From NCBI GenBank assembly GCA_964464925.1, contig CAYXLI010000021.1, positions 1 through 64,000 on the forward strand: a DNA stretch of 64,000 nucleotides. Direction: 5' to 3'. Numbering within the stretch: position 1 is the first letter of the stretch; each line of letters opens with the position of its first letter. This document shows, piece by piece, positions 8,169-17,022 of the stretch. Made by a program: the position numbers and the translations under genes. The DNA comes from CAYXLI01 sp964464925. Lineage in GTDB: Bacteria > Acidobacteriota > Terriglobia > Bryobacterales > Bryobacteraceae. The notes under the pieces are model-generated. The model ran no database searches and was not told the DNA's origin. It worked only from the letters and a program-made list of their open reading frames with translations.

Positions 8169-9278
8169 TCAGGCCTTTTTGCCCGCCAGCGGGAGGTTGT
8201 CATCCACCATCTGTTGGTTGACCATCTCCGAATTTACCGCAGCGATATTCGGATTCTTGAGAGCCCAGAGATATGCGCGCTGAGGGACTTTTAGTGACCC
8301 AGGCATTGCAGTGTCAATCAACTTCAGCCGTTCCGGCGCTGCGGCCGCCCGTCCGGGATGAACGGGGCGCGCTACCTTCATCGCGATCACTCCGAGGTCA
8401 CTCCGTTTTGCACGATCGAGGGCAGGGGCGACGCGCGGGCTGTTTACCACGTTGTAAGCGACCATTGCCGCGGAATAGACCTTCGCTTCTATGGCGGCAT
8501 TCAGTATGCCGGCAGGATCCGTGTGCGCGGATACGCCAAGGTGCCTCACCTTTCCTGCCTTCTTCAATACTTCGAAGGCGTCAAAGATTTCAGGGAAGTT
8601 CAGGAGTTCGTAGGCCGTGTTAGCTCCGTGGGGGCACATCAGCAGGTCGAGATGATCGGTTCCGAGCCGCTGGAGAGTCTGGTCAATGGAACGCAGAATC
8701 ACCTGCTTGTAGTTTTTGTCGCGATCAATCTTGCGGCCGTATTCGCGCTCCATGACGTTGGAGAGAGCCGCATCGTCCAACTCCGCGCGCTGGCCGTCGA
8801 AATAGTTGACGAAATAGTCCGGCGCGTCTGCTTTCCGTTCGTCAATGTAGTCCTGGGCTCGCGTCCGGAATTTGTCCTGCTCGGCCCCCGGAAGGCTGTC
8901 GAAGATATTCCGGAAGAGACCGTTGCGGTTGATGTCCCAAAGGCTGACCTTTGAGTTGATAAACACCTTGTCGCGGTTGCGGGATTTGAGTACCTGGGCA
9001 TAGCCGTTTTCACTGGCGCCGTTGCCATATGCCGGAGCTGTATCCAGATAGTTGAGGCCCCGGTCAACCGCCGCAAGTACGTGCTGGTAGTTGGCCGGCG
9101 AAATCGTATTTCCGCCCATGACGACTTCGGATATGAAGAAATTCGTCCGGCCCAGCCGCCGGTATGCCATTTCGGACTGCTTGTTTCGCCATTCGCCCTG
9201 CGCATCGTCCGGAGCCGCGTTCGCCTTCACGGCCAGTGCCGCCGGAATTACCGCCAAGAATTCCCTTCGGGTCCGCAT
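8169..9278 (-). CDS. Tat-exported aldo/keto reductase
   Basis: 369 aa from the ATG at 9278, preferred over a TTG at 9296 because it puts the Tat motif at the extreme N-terminus ('MRTRREFLAVIPAALAV'). The TIM-barrel aldo/keto reductase core shows 'RRLGRTNFFISEVVMGG', 'LNYLDTAPAYGNGASE' (catalytic Asp and Tyr), 'FINSKVSLWD' (catalytic Lys) and 'LLMCPHGAN' (His). Members reduce aldehydes or ketones, or act as sugar dehydrogenases, with NAD(P)H. Exported Acidobacterial versions probably carry their cofactor through Tat. The substrate is unknown. It is transcribed toward the zinc-ribbon gene. Confidence 0.85.
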   Translation of the reverse strand: MRTRREFLAVIPAALAVKANAAPDDAQGEWRNKQSEMAYRRLGRTNFFISEVVMGGNTISPANYQHVLAAVDRGLNYLDTAPAYGNGASENGYAQVLKSRNRDKVFINSKVSLWDINRNGLFRNIFDSLPGAEQDKFRTRAQDYIDERKADAPDYFVNYFDGQRAELDDAALSNVMEREYGRKIDRDKNYKQVILRSIDQTLQRLGTDHLDLLMCPHGANTAYELLNFPEIFDAFEVLKKAGKVRHLGVSAHTDPAGILNAAIEAKVYSAAMVAYNVVNSPRVAPALDRAKRSDLGVIAMKVARPVHPGRAAAAPERLKLIDTAMPGSLKVPQRAYLWALKNPNIAAVNSEMVNQQMVDDNLPLAGKKA

Positions 9279-9309
9279 GGACGAATAGTAGCGCAAAAAC
9301 TTCGTACAC

Positions 9310-9771
9310 TCACTCCAGCGTGCTAGTCGATTCGAGCTGCGTGCCGTTGGGTGGGTGGGAACAGGCGAGGTAAATCCGGAGCGATTCGAAGGTCAGCAAA
9401 GCGCCCATCAGGGCCTCGGCCGATACAGGCTTTTCCAGATAACAGGCATCCGAGATTCCGAACCGGCTCTGAATGAGTTCGCGCTCCCTTCGCGAGCCCG
9501 TGAGCATACAAACAGGAATCGATGCCAGTTCCGGCAACTCACTAATCCGTTCCAGGACGGCGTTGCCATCGACGCGCGGGAGATTGACATCGAGCAGGAT
9601 CCACATAGGCCGTGGGCTCTCAGCATTTTCCAGGAAGGAGAGCGCATCGTCTCCATCGGCCATGACCGTAATCCGATGTGGCAGACCGAGGTCCGCGACG
9701 ATGATCTGGAACCAGCGCACATCAGGAGGGCTATCTTCAACGAGCAGGATTTCTATAGGGGGCAGGAGCAT
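9310..9771 (-). CDS. Single-domain response regulator (Rcp1/CheY-like receiver)
   Basis: 153 aa. 'ILLVEDSPPDVRW' carries the acidic pair Glu12/Asp13. The phosphoacceptor is Asp61 in 'WILLDVNLPRVDG', with Thr91 in 'CMLTGSR' and Lys114 in 'YLEKPVS'. The long 'SPPDVRW' helix start and the 'DVNLPRVDG' wording match the Rcp1-like subgroup, which often works with phytochrome-type or hybrid kinases. There is no output domain, so it should act by protein contact or phosphotransfer. No partner kinase is adjacent; the nearest is divergent at 11.6 kb. The ORF begins 66 bp from the rpsA stop. Confidence 0.9.
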   Translation of the reverse strand: MLLPPIEILLVEDSPPDVRWFQIIVADLGLPHRITVMADGDDALSFLENAESPRPMWILLDVNLPRVDGNAVLERISELPELASIPVCMLTGSRRERELIQSRFGISDACYLEKPVSAEALMGALLTFESLRIYLACSHPPNGTQLESTSTLE

Positions 9772-9836
9772 TGGCCAGGAAAACGATTGTAGCTGACCAA
9801 TGCCCTAAATAGAAGAGAAAATATGCGGGTATCGAA

Positions 9837-11537
9837 CTAAACAAATTCCAGCTGAATCTTCTTCTGTTGTGGATCGAGCGAAACGATACGGAACTTCCGC
9901 ACCTGGCCTTCTTTCGCCGGCATCTGCTCAGAGGCTGCTTCGAGCGATCCGCCCTGTTTCCACTTGGCGTTCAGCATTGCGATTTGCGCGGAAAGGTCAC
10001 CCCGCCCGGAATCACGGGACGCCGGCTTCGCTTCGCCGATGTTGATGCGGCAAACCGCGTAAACGCCTTCCCCGAGTTCCACCTTCACGCGTTCCTGCTT
10101 TACTTCCACGACGCGGCCGGTGACGGTCTCGCCCGGCTGATGTTCAGAGATGTATTCGTCGGCACTGGTCGGTTCCAGTTGCTTCATGCCGAGCCGGATG
10201 CGGCGCTTCTCCCGGTCCACTTCGAGGACTTGAGCCTTCACCATCTGACCGGCCTTCAGCAATTCCTTCGGATGCTCCAGGCGCTTCTCGCGCGTTATGT
10301 CTCCGATGTGGATCATGCCTTCGATGCCTTCGCCAAGGTCGACGAACGCACCGAAGTTGGCCAGATTCGTGACTGGGGCTTCGACGAGAGTGCCCGGCGT
10401 GTACTTCGTGACGGCGGCTTCCCAAGGATCGCCCAGCGCCTGCTTGAGCCCGAGCGAGATCCGGTGTTCCCCTGCGTTCACGCCCAGAACCTGCACTTCC
10501 ACGCTCTCGCCGATCTTCACCACATCAGCCGGGCGGCGGACCTTCTTCGTCCATGACATCTCCGAGACGTGGATGAGGCCGTCGATGCCGGGTTCGAGTT
10601 GAATGAATGCACCAAAATCGGTGAGACGCGACACAGTCCCGCGAACGCGGTCTCCAACCGTATACTTCTGGGCGGCGAGCGTCCAAGGGTCAGGCTGAAG
10701 CTGCTTCATGCCCAAAGAGATCTTTCGCGTGTCGCGATTAATCTTGAGGATCTTCACTTCCACCGAGTCGCCGACCTTCAGGATGTCGGCCGGCTTGTTG
10801 ACGCGCGTCCAGGACATATCCGTAACGTGCATCAGGCCGTCCATACCGCCGATGTCGATGAAGGCGCCGTAATCCGTGAGGCTGCGCACGGTCCCGTTTA
10901 CGACCGCGCCTTCCTGCAGCGCGCCGAAACGCTCTTCCTTCGCGCGCTTCTCTTCCTGTTCCAGGACGACGCGCCGGTCTACCACCACATCTTCATTCGT
11001 AGTATCGAGCTTCGTGATCTTGCATTGAATCTGCTGGCCGACCAGCTTCTCCATCTCGGGAACATCCTTGGCTCCGCTGCGGGAAGCAGGCATGAAAGCA
11101 CGCACGCCGACATCGACGCGCAATCCGCCCTTGACCGGCTCCACGACCGTGCCCGTGATCACGCGGCCTTCGGCGAACGCCGATTGCAATCCGGTCCAGT
11201 CCTTGGGACGTTCCACACGAATCGTCGAAAGCTCGTAGTAGCCCTCCGCGTTGCGGCCAGTCACGTTGACGATGATCTTGTCCTGCGGATGCACCGTGAC
11301 GTTCCCTGCAGGGTCTTTGACGCGATCGATGGGTATGATGCCCTCGATCTTCCGGCCGATATCGACGAATACGCCGTCTTCGGTGACTGCAATGACGACG
11401 CCCTCCACCTTTTCTCTGCCTGCGCCCTGGTCCGGGTGCTCATGTTCGAACTGTGACAAGATCTCCCCAAAAGATGAGTCCGTCTGCTGTGCAGTGACTT
11501 CTTCAGGGAACTGATCGGGATTCGTAGGATGATTCAT
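9837..11537 (-). CDS. rpsA: 30S ribosomal protein S1 (six S1 domains)
   Basis: 566 aa from the ATG at 11537 (MNHPTNPDQFPEEV); the frame is open to 11588 but the extra residues do not look native. Six OB-fold S1 repeats are visible, starting near 'VEGVVIAVTEDGVFVDIG', 'VITGTVVEPVKGGLRVDVG', 'VVNGTVRSLTDYGAFIDIG', 'VRGTVSRLTDFGAFIQL', 'VEAPVTNLANFGAFVDLG' and 'VTGRVVEVKQERVKVELG'. Repeats 3-5 are the most canonical RNA-binding ones. S1 helps unstructured mRNA bind the 30S subunit. The start is only 40 bp from the divergent histidine kinase start, so the two share a very short promoter region. Confidence 0.92.
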   Translation of the reverse strand: MNHPTNPDQFPEEVTAQQTDSSFGEILSQFEHEHPDQGAGREKVEGVVIAVTEDGVFVDIGRKIEGIIPIDRVKDPAGNVTVHPQDKIIVNVTGRNAEGYYELSTIRVERPKDWTGLQSAFAEGRVITGTVVEPVKGGLRVDVGVRAFMPASRSGAKDVPEMEKLVGQQIQCKITKLDTTNEDVVVDRRVVLEQEEKRAKEERFGALQEGAVVNGTVRSLTDYGAFIDIGGMDGLMHVTDMSWTRVNKPADILKVGDSVEVKILKINRDTRKISLGMKQLQPDPWTLAAQKYTVGDRVRGTVSRLTDFGAFIQLEPGIDGLIHVSEMSWTKKVRRPADVVKIGESVEVQVLGVNAGEHRISLGLKQALGDPWEAAVTKYTPGTLVEAPVTNLANFGAFVDLGEGIEGMIHIGDITREKRLEHPKELLKAGQMVKAQVLEVDREKRRIRLGMKQLEPTSADEYISEHQPGETVTGRVVEVKQERVKVELGEGVYAVCRINIGEAKPASRDSGRGDLSAQIAMLNAKWKQGGSLEAASEQMPAKEGQVRKFRIVSLDPQQKKIQLEFV

Positions 11538-11577
11538 GGAAATGCGGGGCTTACACTTTATTTTGGCATACCCCGCG

Positions 11578-12816
11578 ATGAGATTCATTAGAGCTCGCGA
11601 CCTCGCATGGCCCCTGTTGTTCTCTGCGATGGCGGTAGTCGGGCCGATTCATTCGACCCAGGTTGTCTCCCTGCTGCTGGCCCTCGCGGTGTTACAGGTG
11701 ATTGAGCCAAGAGTGCCTTATTTCGCTACCACGCAAGGCAGCGTACTGGTCATTCTCGTCAAGCTCACATTGTGTTACCTGGTCATGGGTTGGACATACG
11801 GGATTAACAGCTCTTATTACGTCATTCTGTTGCTGCCAGTCGTCTCAGCGGCTACAACCCTGAGTCTCGCGGGTACGGCGGCGGTCACTTTGCTCGCGTG
11901 TGCGGCGTACCTGTCGCTCTTATCGTTCCTCGATTGGGGGCACTGGGAGTTCACCGTAGAGGGGGTGGGGGAACTCGGCCTTCGTGTCCTCTTCTTGCCG
12001 GTTGTCGGTTTTCTCACGCACTCGCTTGTGGAGCAGAATCGCGTCGAGGCTAAGCGGTACCAGGCTGTCGCCGAACAACTCCGAAAAGCAAACGAGGATT
12101 TGCAAGAGGCGGAGGCCGCGGTCAGGCGCTCGGACCGGCTTGCGGCTCTCGGACAACTGACGGCCGGGCTCGCGCACGAACTGCGCAACCCGCTCGGAAC
12201 GATGCGCGCTTCGGCAGAGATCCTGGCCCGGAACACGAGTTCGGAGAACGAGATCACGCGCGAGATGGCCGGCTTCATCGCCACAGAAGTGGATCGCGTG
12301 AACTCGCTGATCACGCGTTTTCTGGATTTCGCGCGCCCGATGCATCTGCGCATGGAGAAAGCCAACCTGGCGGACGTACTCGACCGGGCGGCGAAAGAAC
12401 TCGGCCAGCACAATCCTCCTTTTGACATTACGGTGTACAAGAATTATTCGCCGGATATTCCGGCTGTCGAGATCGATACTGAGTGGATGGAGCGCGTCTT
12501 TTACAATCTGCTGCTGAACGCGGCGCAAGCCACGGCGCCCGGCGGAGCCGTGACGATCAAAACTCGTCTCCTCGGTTCGCAGGCGGAAGTCTCAGTAATC
12601 GATCGGGGACTCGGGATCGACCCGAAGCACATGGAAAGTATCTTCAATCCGTTCTTTACAACCAAGAGCAGCGGTGTGGGATTGGGCTTAGCCATCGTAT
12701 CGAAGATTGTGGATGAACATCACGGCACGCTGACCGCGGAGAGCGAAGTGGGGAAGGGAAGTGTGTTTCGGGTGTTCCTGCCTCTGGAGCAGGATCAGGC
12801 GGCTGCACGGGCCTGA
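11578..12816 (+). CDS. Membrane sensor histidine kinase
   Basis: 412 aa from the ATG at 11578; an in-frame start at 11536 is possible but would overlap the rpsA start. The N-terminus has five or six hydrophobic helices (about residues 8-155), then a short coiled-coil linker ('EQLRKANEDLQEAEA'), the HisKA H-box 'GLAHELRNP' with His200, and the ATPase domain with N-box 'NLLLNAAQA', 'DRGLGI', the F-box 'NPFFTTK' and 'GVGLGLAIV'. It senses with its membrane domain and passes phosphate to an unknown regulator. No response regulator follows; the PEP-CTERM gene downstream is on the other strand. Confidence 0.92.
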   Translation: MRFIRARDLAWPLLFSAMAVVGPIHSTQVVSLLLALAVLQVIEPRVPYFATTQGSVLVILVKLTLCYLVMGWTYGINSSYYVILLLPVVSAATTLSLAGTAAVTLLACAAYLSLLSFLDWGHWEFTVEGVGELGLRVLFLPVVGFLTHSLVEQNRVEAKRYQAVAEQLRKANEDLQEAEAAVRRSDRLAALGQLTAGLAHELRNPLGTMRASAEILARNTSSENEITREMAGFIATEVDRVNSLITRFLDFARPMHLRMEKANLADVLDRAAKELGQHNPPFDITVYKNYSPDIPAVEIDTEWMERVFYNLLLNAAQATAPGGAVTIKTRLLGSQAEVSVIDRGLGIDPKHMESIFNPFFTTKSSGVGLGLAIVSKIVDEHHGTLTAESEVGKGSVFRVFLPLEQDQAAARA

Positions 12817-12847
12817 TTGCAGCCGCCTGGATTGTAGAATCCCGCGC

Positions 12848-13519
12848 TCAATTTGAGCTTGTGTTTCGAGTGCGTCTCCGGAGCAGCCCGACTGCGGCAA
12901 GTCCGCTGGCGATCAGCGCAAGCGATGCAGGCTCGGGTGTAGCCAGGTCTCCCGTGACTGAGTAGACCAAACCCTGAGACTGTCCATCCACAAAAGAGGA
13001 GGCTGGAGGATTCGCTGAGTTCACGTTGTTCGCGCCAGAGGGACTATTGTCATTCGCACGACCCCAATGCAGGTCAGTCACCCCAGGCGCAAGGGTGGCA
13101 GTATACCCGTTCTGTGGCGTTGCCTGCCAATTGAGATTGCCCGTTCCCCCATAGTAGAGCGTCAGATAGTAAGTGCCGGGATTCAGGTGCGAAATGGTCA
13201 TCACCGTTGTATCGACATACGAGAATGTGGACGTGGATGTCGAGGAAAATGTGTTCGAAGTAATCAGGTCAGCCGCCGTGATGGAAGGGCCGATCGCATC
13301 GGTCAGGTAAGCCGTCCCCGATCCTACGTTTGACAGGGACGCAGTGAATACAACGTTGTCATATGGATCGGAGGTCTGGAAGCCGACCTCGTGCACTTCG
13401 GTCGTGTTGAGAAAGTATCCGCCGCCGAACGGCGTACCGGTAGAAATGATGGTCGCACCGGAAACAGAGGCCCCGGTGAAGATACCGATGAGGAAAACTC
13501 CTGTGAGAATGTGCCGCAT
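12848..13519 (-). CDS. PEP-CTERM sorting-domain protein, secreted
   Basis: 223 aa. The signal peptide is 'MRHILTGVFLIGIFTGASVSGA'. The body is Ser/Thr/Gly-rich and beta-like ('YYLTLYYGGTG'), with no catalytic motif, resembling pre-peptidase C-terminal/beta-sandwich matrix proteins. The C-terminus 'TPEPASLALIASGLAAVGLLRRR' shortened is a PEP motif, a hydrophobic helix and an Arg cluster, the exosortase signal. It converges with the kinase gene (31-bp gap). A single AGTACC word (13587-13592) lies about 70 bp upstream of the start, like the sites near the other PEP-CTERM gene. Confidence 0.87.
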   Translation of the reverse strand: MRHILTGVFLIGIFTGASVSGATIISTGTPFGGGYFLNTTEVHEVGFQTSDPYDNVVFTASLSNVGSGTAYLTDAIGPSITAADLITSNTFSSTSTSTFSYVDTTVMTISHLNPGTYYLTLYYGGTGNLNWQATPQNGYTATLAPGVTDLHWGRANDNSPSGANNVNSANPPASSFVDGQSQGLVYSVTGDLATPEPASLALIASGLAAVGLLRRRTRNTSSN

Positions 13520-13683
13520 GCAGTACTGAGTATGCGGAAAGGCAGCCAGAAATAATATTCGGCGAAACGCCTAGCGATTGGCTTCGAGTACCAGATCTAA
13601 AAGTCCAGACATAGTACAAACTTTGCCCGATTGTAACGGAATATCGATATGGGATCAGAGAGTGAGTATTTCTGCTGGGAAAC

Positions 13684-14037
13684 TCACTGCGAGGAACAGG
13701 GGATTCTAAGCATGGAGATCAGCCTGCAGAGTATGCCCTGTTTTCGCGGAGGCTTGATTCCGACGGGGGCTCCGGTGATTTCCTGGAGAAGGTCGCGCTG
13801 GTAATCGCTTCGGGCAACGAACTGGGCGCCTTCGCGATTCATACGGCGGAGCAGAGCCTCACCGGCTTCGTCAACGAAGGTGACGCGTGTGAAATCGACC
13901 ATAACGGAACGGCCGCCGAATGTCGAAGCCGCCGTCTGCCAGCTACCTTCCAGTTCAGGGACGACAGATTCGACCAACTCGCCTTCGAGTTGAAAGCGAA
14001 ATGCGTGGGCGCCGTCATGAAGCGTAATCGATAACAT
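13684..14037 (-). CDS. STAS-domain protein lacking the phosphorylated serine
   Basis: 117 aa, the size of a single STAS domain. 'FQLEGELVESVVPELEGSW' fits the first strand and helix, and 'VMVDFTRVTFVDEAGEALLRRM' fits the central strand and loop of anti-sigma antagonists. In SpoIIAA/RsbV the loop reads D-S-x-G and the Ser is phosphorylated; here it is D-E-A-G, so the Ser is replaced by Glu. The protein may therefore be locked or unable to be regulated by an RsbW-type kinase. No kinase or sigma gene is adjacent. The function is inferred from fold only. Confidence 0.7.
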   Translation of the reverse strand: MLSITLHDGAHAFRFQLEGELVESVVPELEGSWQTAASTFGGRSVMVDFTRVTFVDEAGEALLRRMNREGAQFVARSDYQRDLLQEITGAPVGIKPPRKQGILCRLISMLRIPCSSQ

Positions 14038-14174
14038 CCAACTCTCCTCATCTACTTAGAAGCTTTCCATAGCGCAAGGGGTTCAGCTTCTTTCCCGAAC
14101 CTCCTAAACGAGAGACTCGGCCGCGGTTAAAAACACCTACAAGTAATCCGGTGAGGAGACGGTGAACAGAACCT

Positions 14175-15599
14175 TCAATACATTATGCTGTTCGCCTGTT
14201 GGCGAATTTCGAGGCAGCCTTTGCCCGTGGGGAGCACCTTTCCGGGGTTCAGGCGGCCATCCGGGTCAAACAGATTCTTGAAACCGCGCATCATATCCAG
14301 CGATTCCGGCTTGAATTGATGCGCCATCAGTTCCATCTTCTCCATGCCGACCCCGTGCTCGCCGGTGATGGAGCCCCCGACGGAGATGCAATAGTCGAGG
14401 ATGTCTTCCCCGGCGTGCTGAGCCTTTTCGAGATCACCCGGTTTGCGCGCATCGAAGAGGATGATGGGGTGCATGTTGCCGTCGCCGGCATGGAAGATGT
14501 TGCTGATGGTTAAGCCGTACTTTTCGCCGACCTGGCCGATGTACTGGAGAGTGTCGGCAATGCGGGTACGCGGCACCACTCCGTCCTGGACGTAATAGAA
14601 CGGGCTTACGCGGCCGACGGCGCCGAAGGCGTTTTTGCGGCCCTTCCAGAGCAGGTCGCGCTCCTCGGCGCTACGGGCGACACGGAACTCACGGGCGCTG
14701 CAACTCATGCACGCGTCACGGATCTGCTCCACCTGCTGCTCCACCATCTCCTGGATGCCTTCGAGCTCGACCAGCAGAACCGCGGCGGCATCCATGGGGT
14801 AGCCGGCGTGCGTTGCCTCTTCCACCATCCGGAGCATGACACCGTCCAACATCTCCACCGCAACGGGCGTGATGGCGCGGGCGGTGATCTCAGCCACAGT
14901 CCGGCCGCAATCCGCGGCGGAATTGTAGACGGCCAGAAGTGTTTTGACCACTTCCGGCTGGCGCATCAGGCGAACGGTCACTTTCGTAATCAACGCCATG
15001 GTACCTTCCGACCCGGTCAGCAGGCCGGTGAGGTCATAGCCGGGGAGATCGGTTTCCTTACCGCCAGTGTGGATGACTGTTCCGTCCGGAAGAACGGCTT
15101 CGAGACCGAGCACGTGGTTGGTGGTAACGCCGTAGGCGAGCGTGTGCGGACCGCCGGCGTTTTCAGACACATTGCCGCCGATCGTACAAGCGCGCTGGCT
15201 CGACGGGTCCGGGGCGTAGAAGAATTTGTCCCCCTGCACGGCCATGGTGATATCGAGGTTGACGACTCCCGGCTGCACGAGGGCGCGCTCATTTTCGAGA
15301 TCGATCTCGAGAATTCTGTTCATCCGGGCGAAAGAGATGATCATGCCTCCGGCGCGCGGAATGGCTCCGCCGCTAAGGCCTGTGCCGGCGCCACGGCCGA
15401 CGATCGGAATGTTGTGCTCTTTCGCGAGCAGCACCAGCTTGACGACGTCTTCGGTGGATCGGGGAAATACGACAGCATCCGGCCGGGACTTGTCCACGCC
15501 CCCGTCGTACTCGTAAAGAGTCAGGTCATGGGGCTGGTCCAGCAGCCCGCGCGGGCCGACGATGGAGACGAGCTTTTCCCGAACGGGTGCGGCGATCAT
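14175..15599 (-). CDS. glcD: FAD-linked glycolate/D-lactate oxidase subunit GlcD
   Basis: 474 aa, the usual GlcD length. 'VVFPRSTEDVVKLVLLA' and 'PIVGRGAGTGLSGGA' (PCMH-type FAD-binding, near 60-75) are followed by 'CTIGGNVSENAGG' and the C-terminal FAD-oxidase_C segment with 'FHAGDGNMHPIILFD' and 'GGSITGEHGVGMEK'. It oxidises glycolate or D-2-hydroxy acids to 2-oxo acids, passing electrons to an FeS partner. GlcE and GlcF are not adjacent. Its ATG overlaps the stop of the upstream thioredoxin-like gene (ATGA), so the two are translationally coupled. Confidence 0.9.
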   Translation of the reverse strand: MIAAPVREKLVSIVGPRGLLDQPHDLTLYEYDGGVDKSRPDAVVFPRSTEDVVKLVLLAKEHNIPIVGRGAGTGLSGGAIPRAGGMIISFARMNRILEIDLENERALVQPGVVNLDITMAVQGDKFFYAPDPSSQRACTIGGNVSENAGGPHTLAYGVTTNHVLGLEAVLPDGTVIHTGGKETDLPGYDLTGLLTGSEGTMALITKVTVRLMRQPEVVKTLLAVYNSAADCGRTVAEITARAITPVAVEMLDGVMLRMVEEATHAGYPMDAAAVLLVELEGIQEMVEQQVEQIRDACMSCSAREFRVARSAEERDLLWKGRKNAFGAVGRVSPFYYVQDGVVPRTRIADTLQYIGQVGEKYGLTISNIFHAGDGNMHPIILFDARKPGDLEKAQHAGEDILDYCISVGGSITGEHGVGMEKMELMAHQFKPESLDMMRGFKNLFDPDGRLNPGKVLPTGKGCLEIRQQANSIMY

Positions 15600-16117
15600 A
15601 GCAGCGCCTTTATGGAGTTGACGATGTTCGGATCGCTCCAGTCACGCGGACCGATATATTTTTGCACTACCTTGCCAGATCGATCGATTACATACGTTTC
15701 AGGCCACTTGAACGTGCCATAACTGGTAGGGATGTTTGCTTCGGGGTCGCGGGCGACCAGGAACGCAGGCTGGTTCCTTTGAACGAAGGTTTTGTAGGCC
15801 GCTTCGCTTTTGTCGATGCTGACTCCGAGCACCACGACACCCTGGTTTTTGAGCTGATCGGCCATGTTGTTGAGCGAAGGGAACTCTTCGACGCATGGCG
15901 GGCACCACGTTGCCCAGAAGTTCAGAATCAGGAGTCTGCCGCCGAAGTTATCCTTTGTAACGGTTCGCCCGTCAGCGGTGGTTACGGAGAAATTGGGGGC
16001 GGAATCTCCCGCCTGGACAATCTTCTCTTCAAACACGTCCCTGATCGAGTAGAGGAATCCGCACAGCGCCACCAGAAGCAGCACCTGCAGAATTCGATCT
16101 GTCTGTGTTTTCTTCAT
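15596..16117 (-). CDS. Membrane-anchored thiol-disulfide oxidoreductase (ResA/TlpA-like)
   Basis: 173 aa. A single N-terminal membrane segment (about 9-24) anchors a periplasmic thioredoxin-like domain. 'FWATWCPPCVEEFPS' (68-81) gives the redox pair Cys72/Cys75, and 'YVIDRSGKVV' is the usual strand after the cis-Pro region. ResA-type proteins reduce cytochrome c apoproteins or other exported thiols. The ORF ends in a 4-nt overlap with glcD, an odd pairing since glcD is a cytoplasmic flavoenzyme. It is divergent from the pterin operon (start 16196). Confidence 0.88.
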   Translation of the reverse strand: MKKTQTDRILQVLLLVALCGFLYSIRDVFEEKIVQAGDSAPNFSVTTADGRTVTKDNFGGRLLILNFWATWCPPCVEEFPSLNNMADQLKNQGVVVLGVSIDKSEAAYKTFVQRNQPAFLVARDPEANIPTSYGTFKWPETYVIDRSGKVVQKYIGPRDWSDPNIVNSIKALL

Positions 16118-16195
16118 CTGCGATAATTTTAGTGTACTGGGTTGCCGGGCCGATTCGGCATCCTGCCGCCCTTACCCCGCATCTAAAGGTTGGCC

Positions 16196-16606
16196 ATGTT
16201 CATCACCCGAAAAGCCGAATTCTCCGCTTCGCACCGGTGTTACAACCCGGCGCTCACCGAGGATAAGAACCGGGAACTGTACGGTGAGGCGGCGAACAGC
16301 CATGGCCACGGGCACAATTACACGATTGAAGTAACGATCGAGGGCGAACCGGACATGGTGACCGGAATGATCTACGACCTGAAAGCGATAAAGGATGTAT
16401 TGAATCGCGAGGTGGTGGAACCTATGGATCACCGGCACCTGAACTATGAGGTAAAACCCTTCGACACCGTGGTGCCGACTCCGGAGAACATCGTGAAGGA
16501 GATCTGGCGACGGCTGGAAGAACCCCTGAAGCTGCCGAATGCGCGCCTGCATACGATCCGGCTTTATGAGACCGAGGATCTTTACGTGGAGTATCGCGGC
16601 GAATGA
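16196..16606 (+). CDS. 6-pyruvoyltetrahydropterin synthase family, paralog 1 (canonical Cys missing)
   Basis: 136 aa from the ATG at 16196, preceded by AAAGG. 'FSASHR' gives zinc-binding His13, and 'SHGHGHNY' gives the two further zinc His (38 and 40). Later 'MDHRHLNYE' supplies the Asp-His pair and 'TEDLYVEY' the pterin-anchoring Glu. The position of the catalytic Cys in human PTPS and in the next gene (LYGKCNNP) is Ala32 here (LYGEAANS), with Glu31 just before it. PTPS-III enzymes replace this Cys with Glu and make 6-hydroxymethyl-dihydropterin for folate, so a folate-branch role is possible. Its stop overlaps the next start (ATGA). Confidence 0.85.
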   Translation: MFITRKAEFSASHRCYNPALTEDKNRELYGEAANSHGHGHNYTIEVTIEGEPDMVTGMIYDLKAIKDVLNREVVEPMDHRHLNYEVKPFDTVVPTPENIVKEIWRRLEEPLKLPNARLHTIRLYETEDLYVEYRGE

Positions 16607-17022
16607 CGGTGACTCGGCGCTACAAATTTTCGGCATCTCACAGGCTGCACTCTCCATCTCTGAGTGAGGCGGAGAATGCCAGTCTCTACGGCAAGTGCAA
16701 TAACCCGTATGGCCACGGGCACGATTATCTGCTGGCGGTATCGGTACGCGGTGAGGTGGACGGCGAGACGGGCCGGGTAGTAAGCCCGGGTAAATTGGAC
16801 GCGTTCGTGCGAGCTGAGGTACTCGCGGTGCTGGATCACAAGGATTTGAATGGTGACGTCAGCGAATTCGCGGCAAACCTGGTGCCAACGACGGAGAATC
16901 TTGCCGTTGTAGTGAACGGGCGCTTGCGCAGCAAATGGGATGCACAGTTCCCGGGAGTTCTGCTGGAAAGCGTGCGGCTGGAAGAGACGAAACGCAACTA
17001 TTTCGAATTGAGGAATCTATGA
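16603..17022 (+). CDS. 6-pyruvoyltetrahydropterin synthase family, paralog 2 (Cys present)
   Basis: 139 aa. 'FSASHRLHSPSLSEAENASL' is the first zinc His region, and 'YGKCNNPYGHGHDY' matches the animal PTPS motif with catalytic Cys followed by the HGH zinc pair. 'VLDHKDLNGD' gives the Asp-His pair and 'RLEETKRNYFEL' the substrate Glu. The likely reaction is 7,8-dihydroneopterin triphosphate to 6-pyruvoyl- or 6-carboxy-tetrahydropterin. It sits between paralog 1 and folE with 4-nt overlaps on both sides, so FolE product probably feeds it directly. The C-x5-HGH spacing is that of PTPS-II rather than E. coli QueD (C-x3-HGH). Confidence 0.88.
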   Translation: MTVTRRYKFSASHRLHSPSLSEAENASLYGKCNNPYGHGHDYLLAVSVRGEVDGETGRVVSPGKLDAFVRAEVLAVLDHKDLNGDVSEFAANLVPTTENLAVVVNGRLRSKWDAQFPGVLLESVRLEETKRNYFELRNL

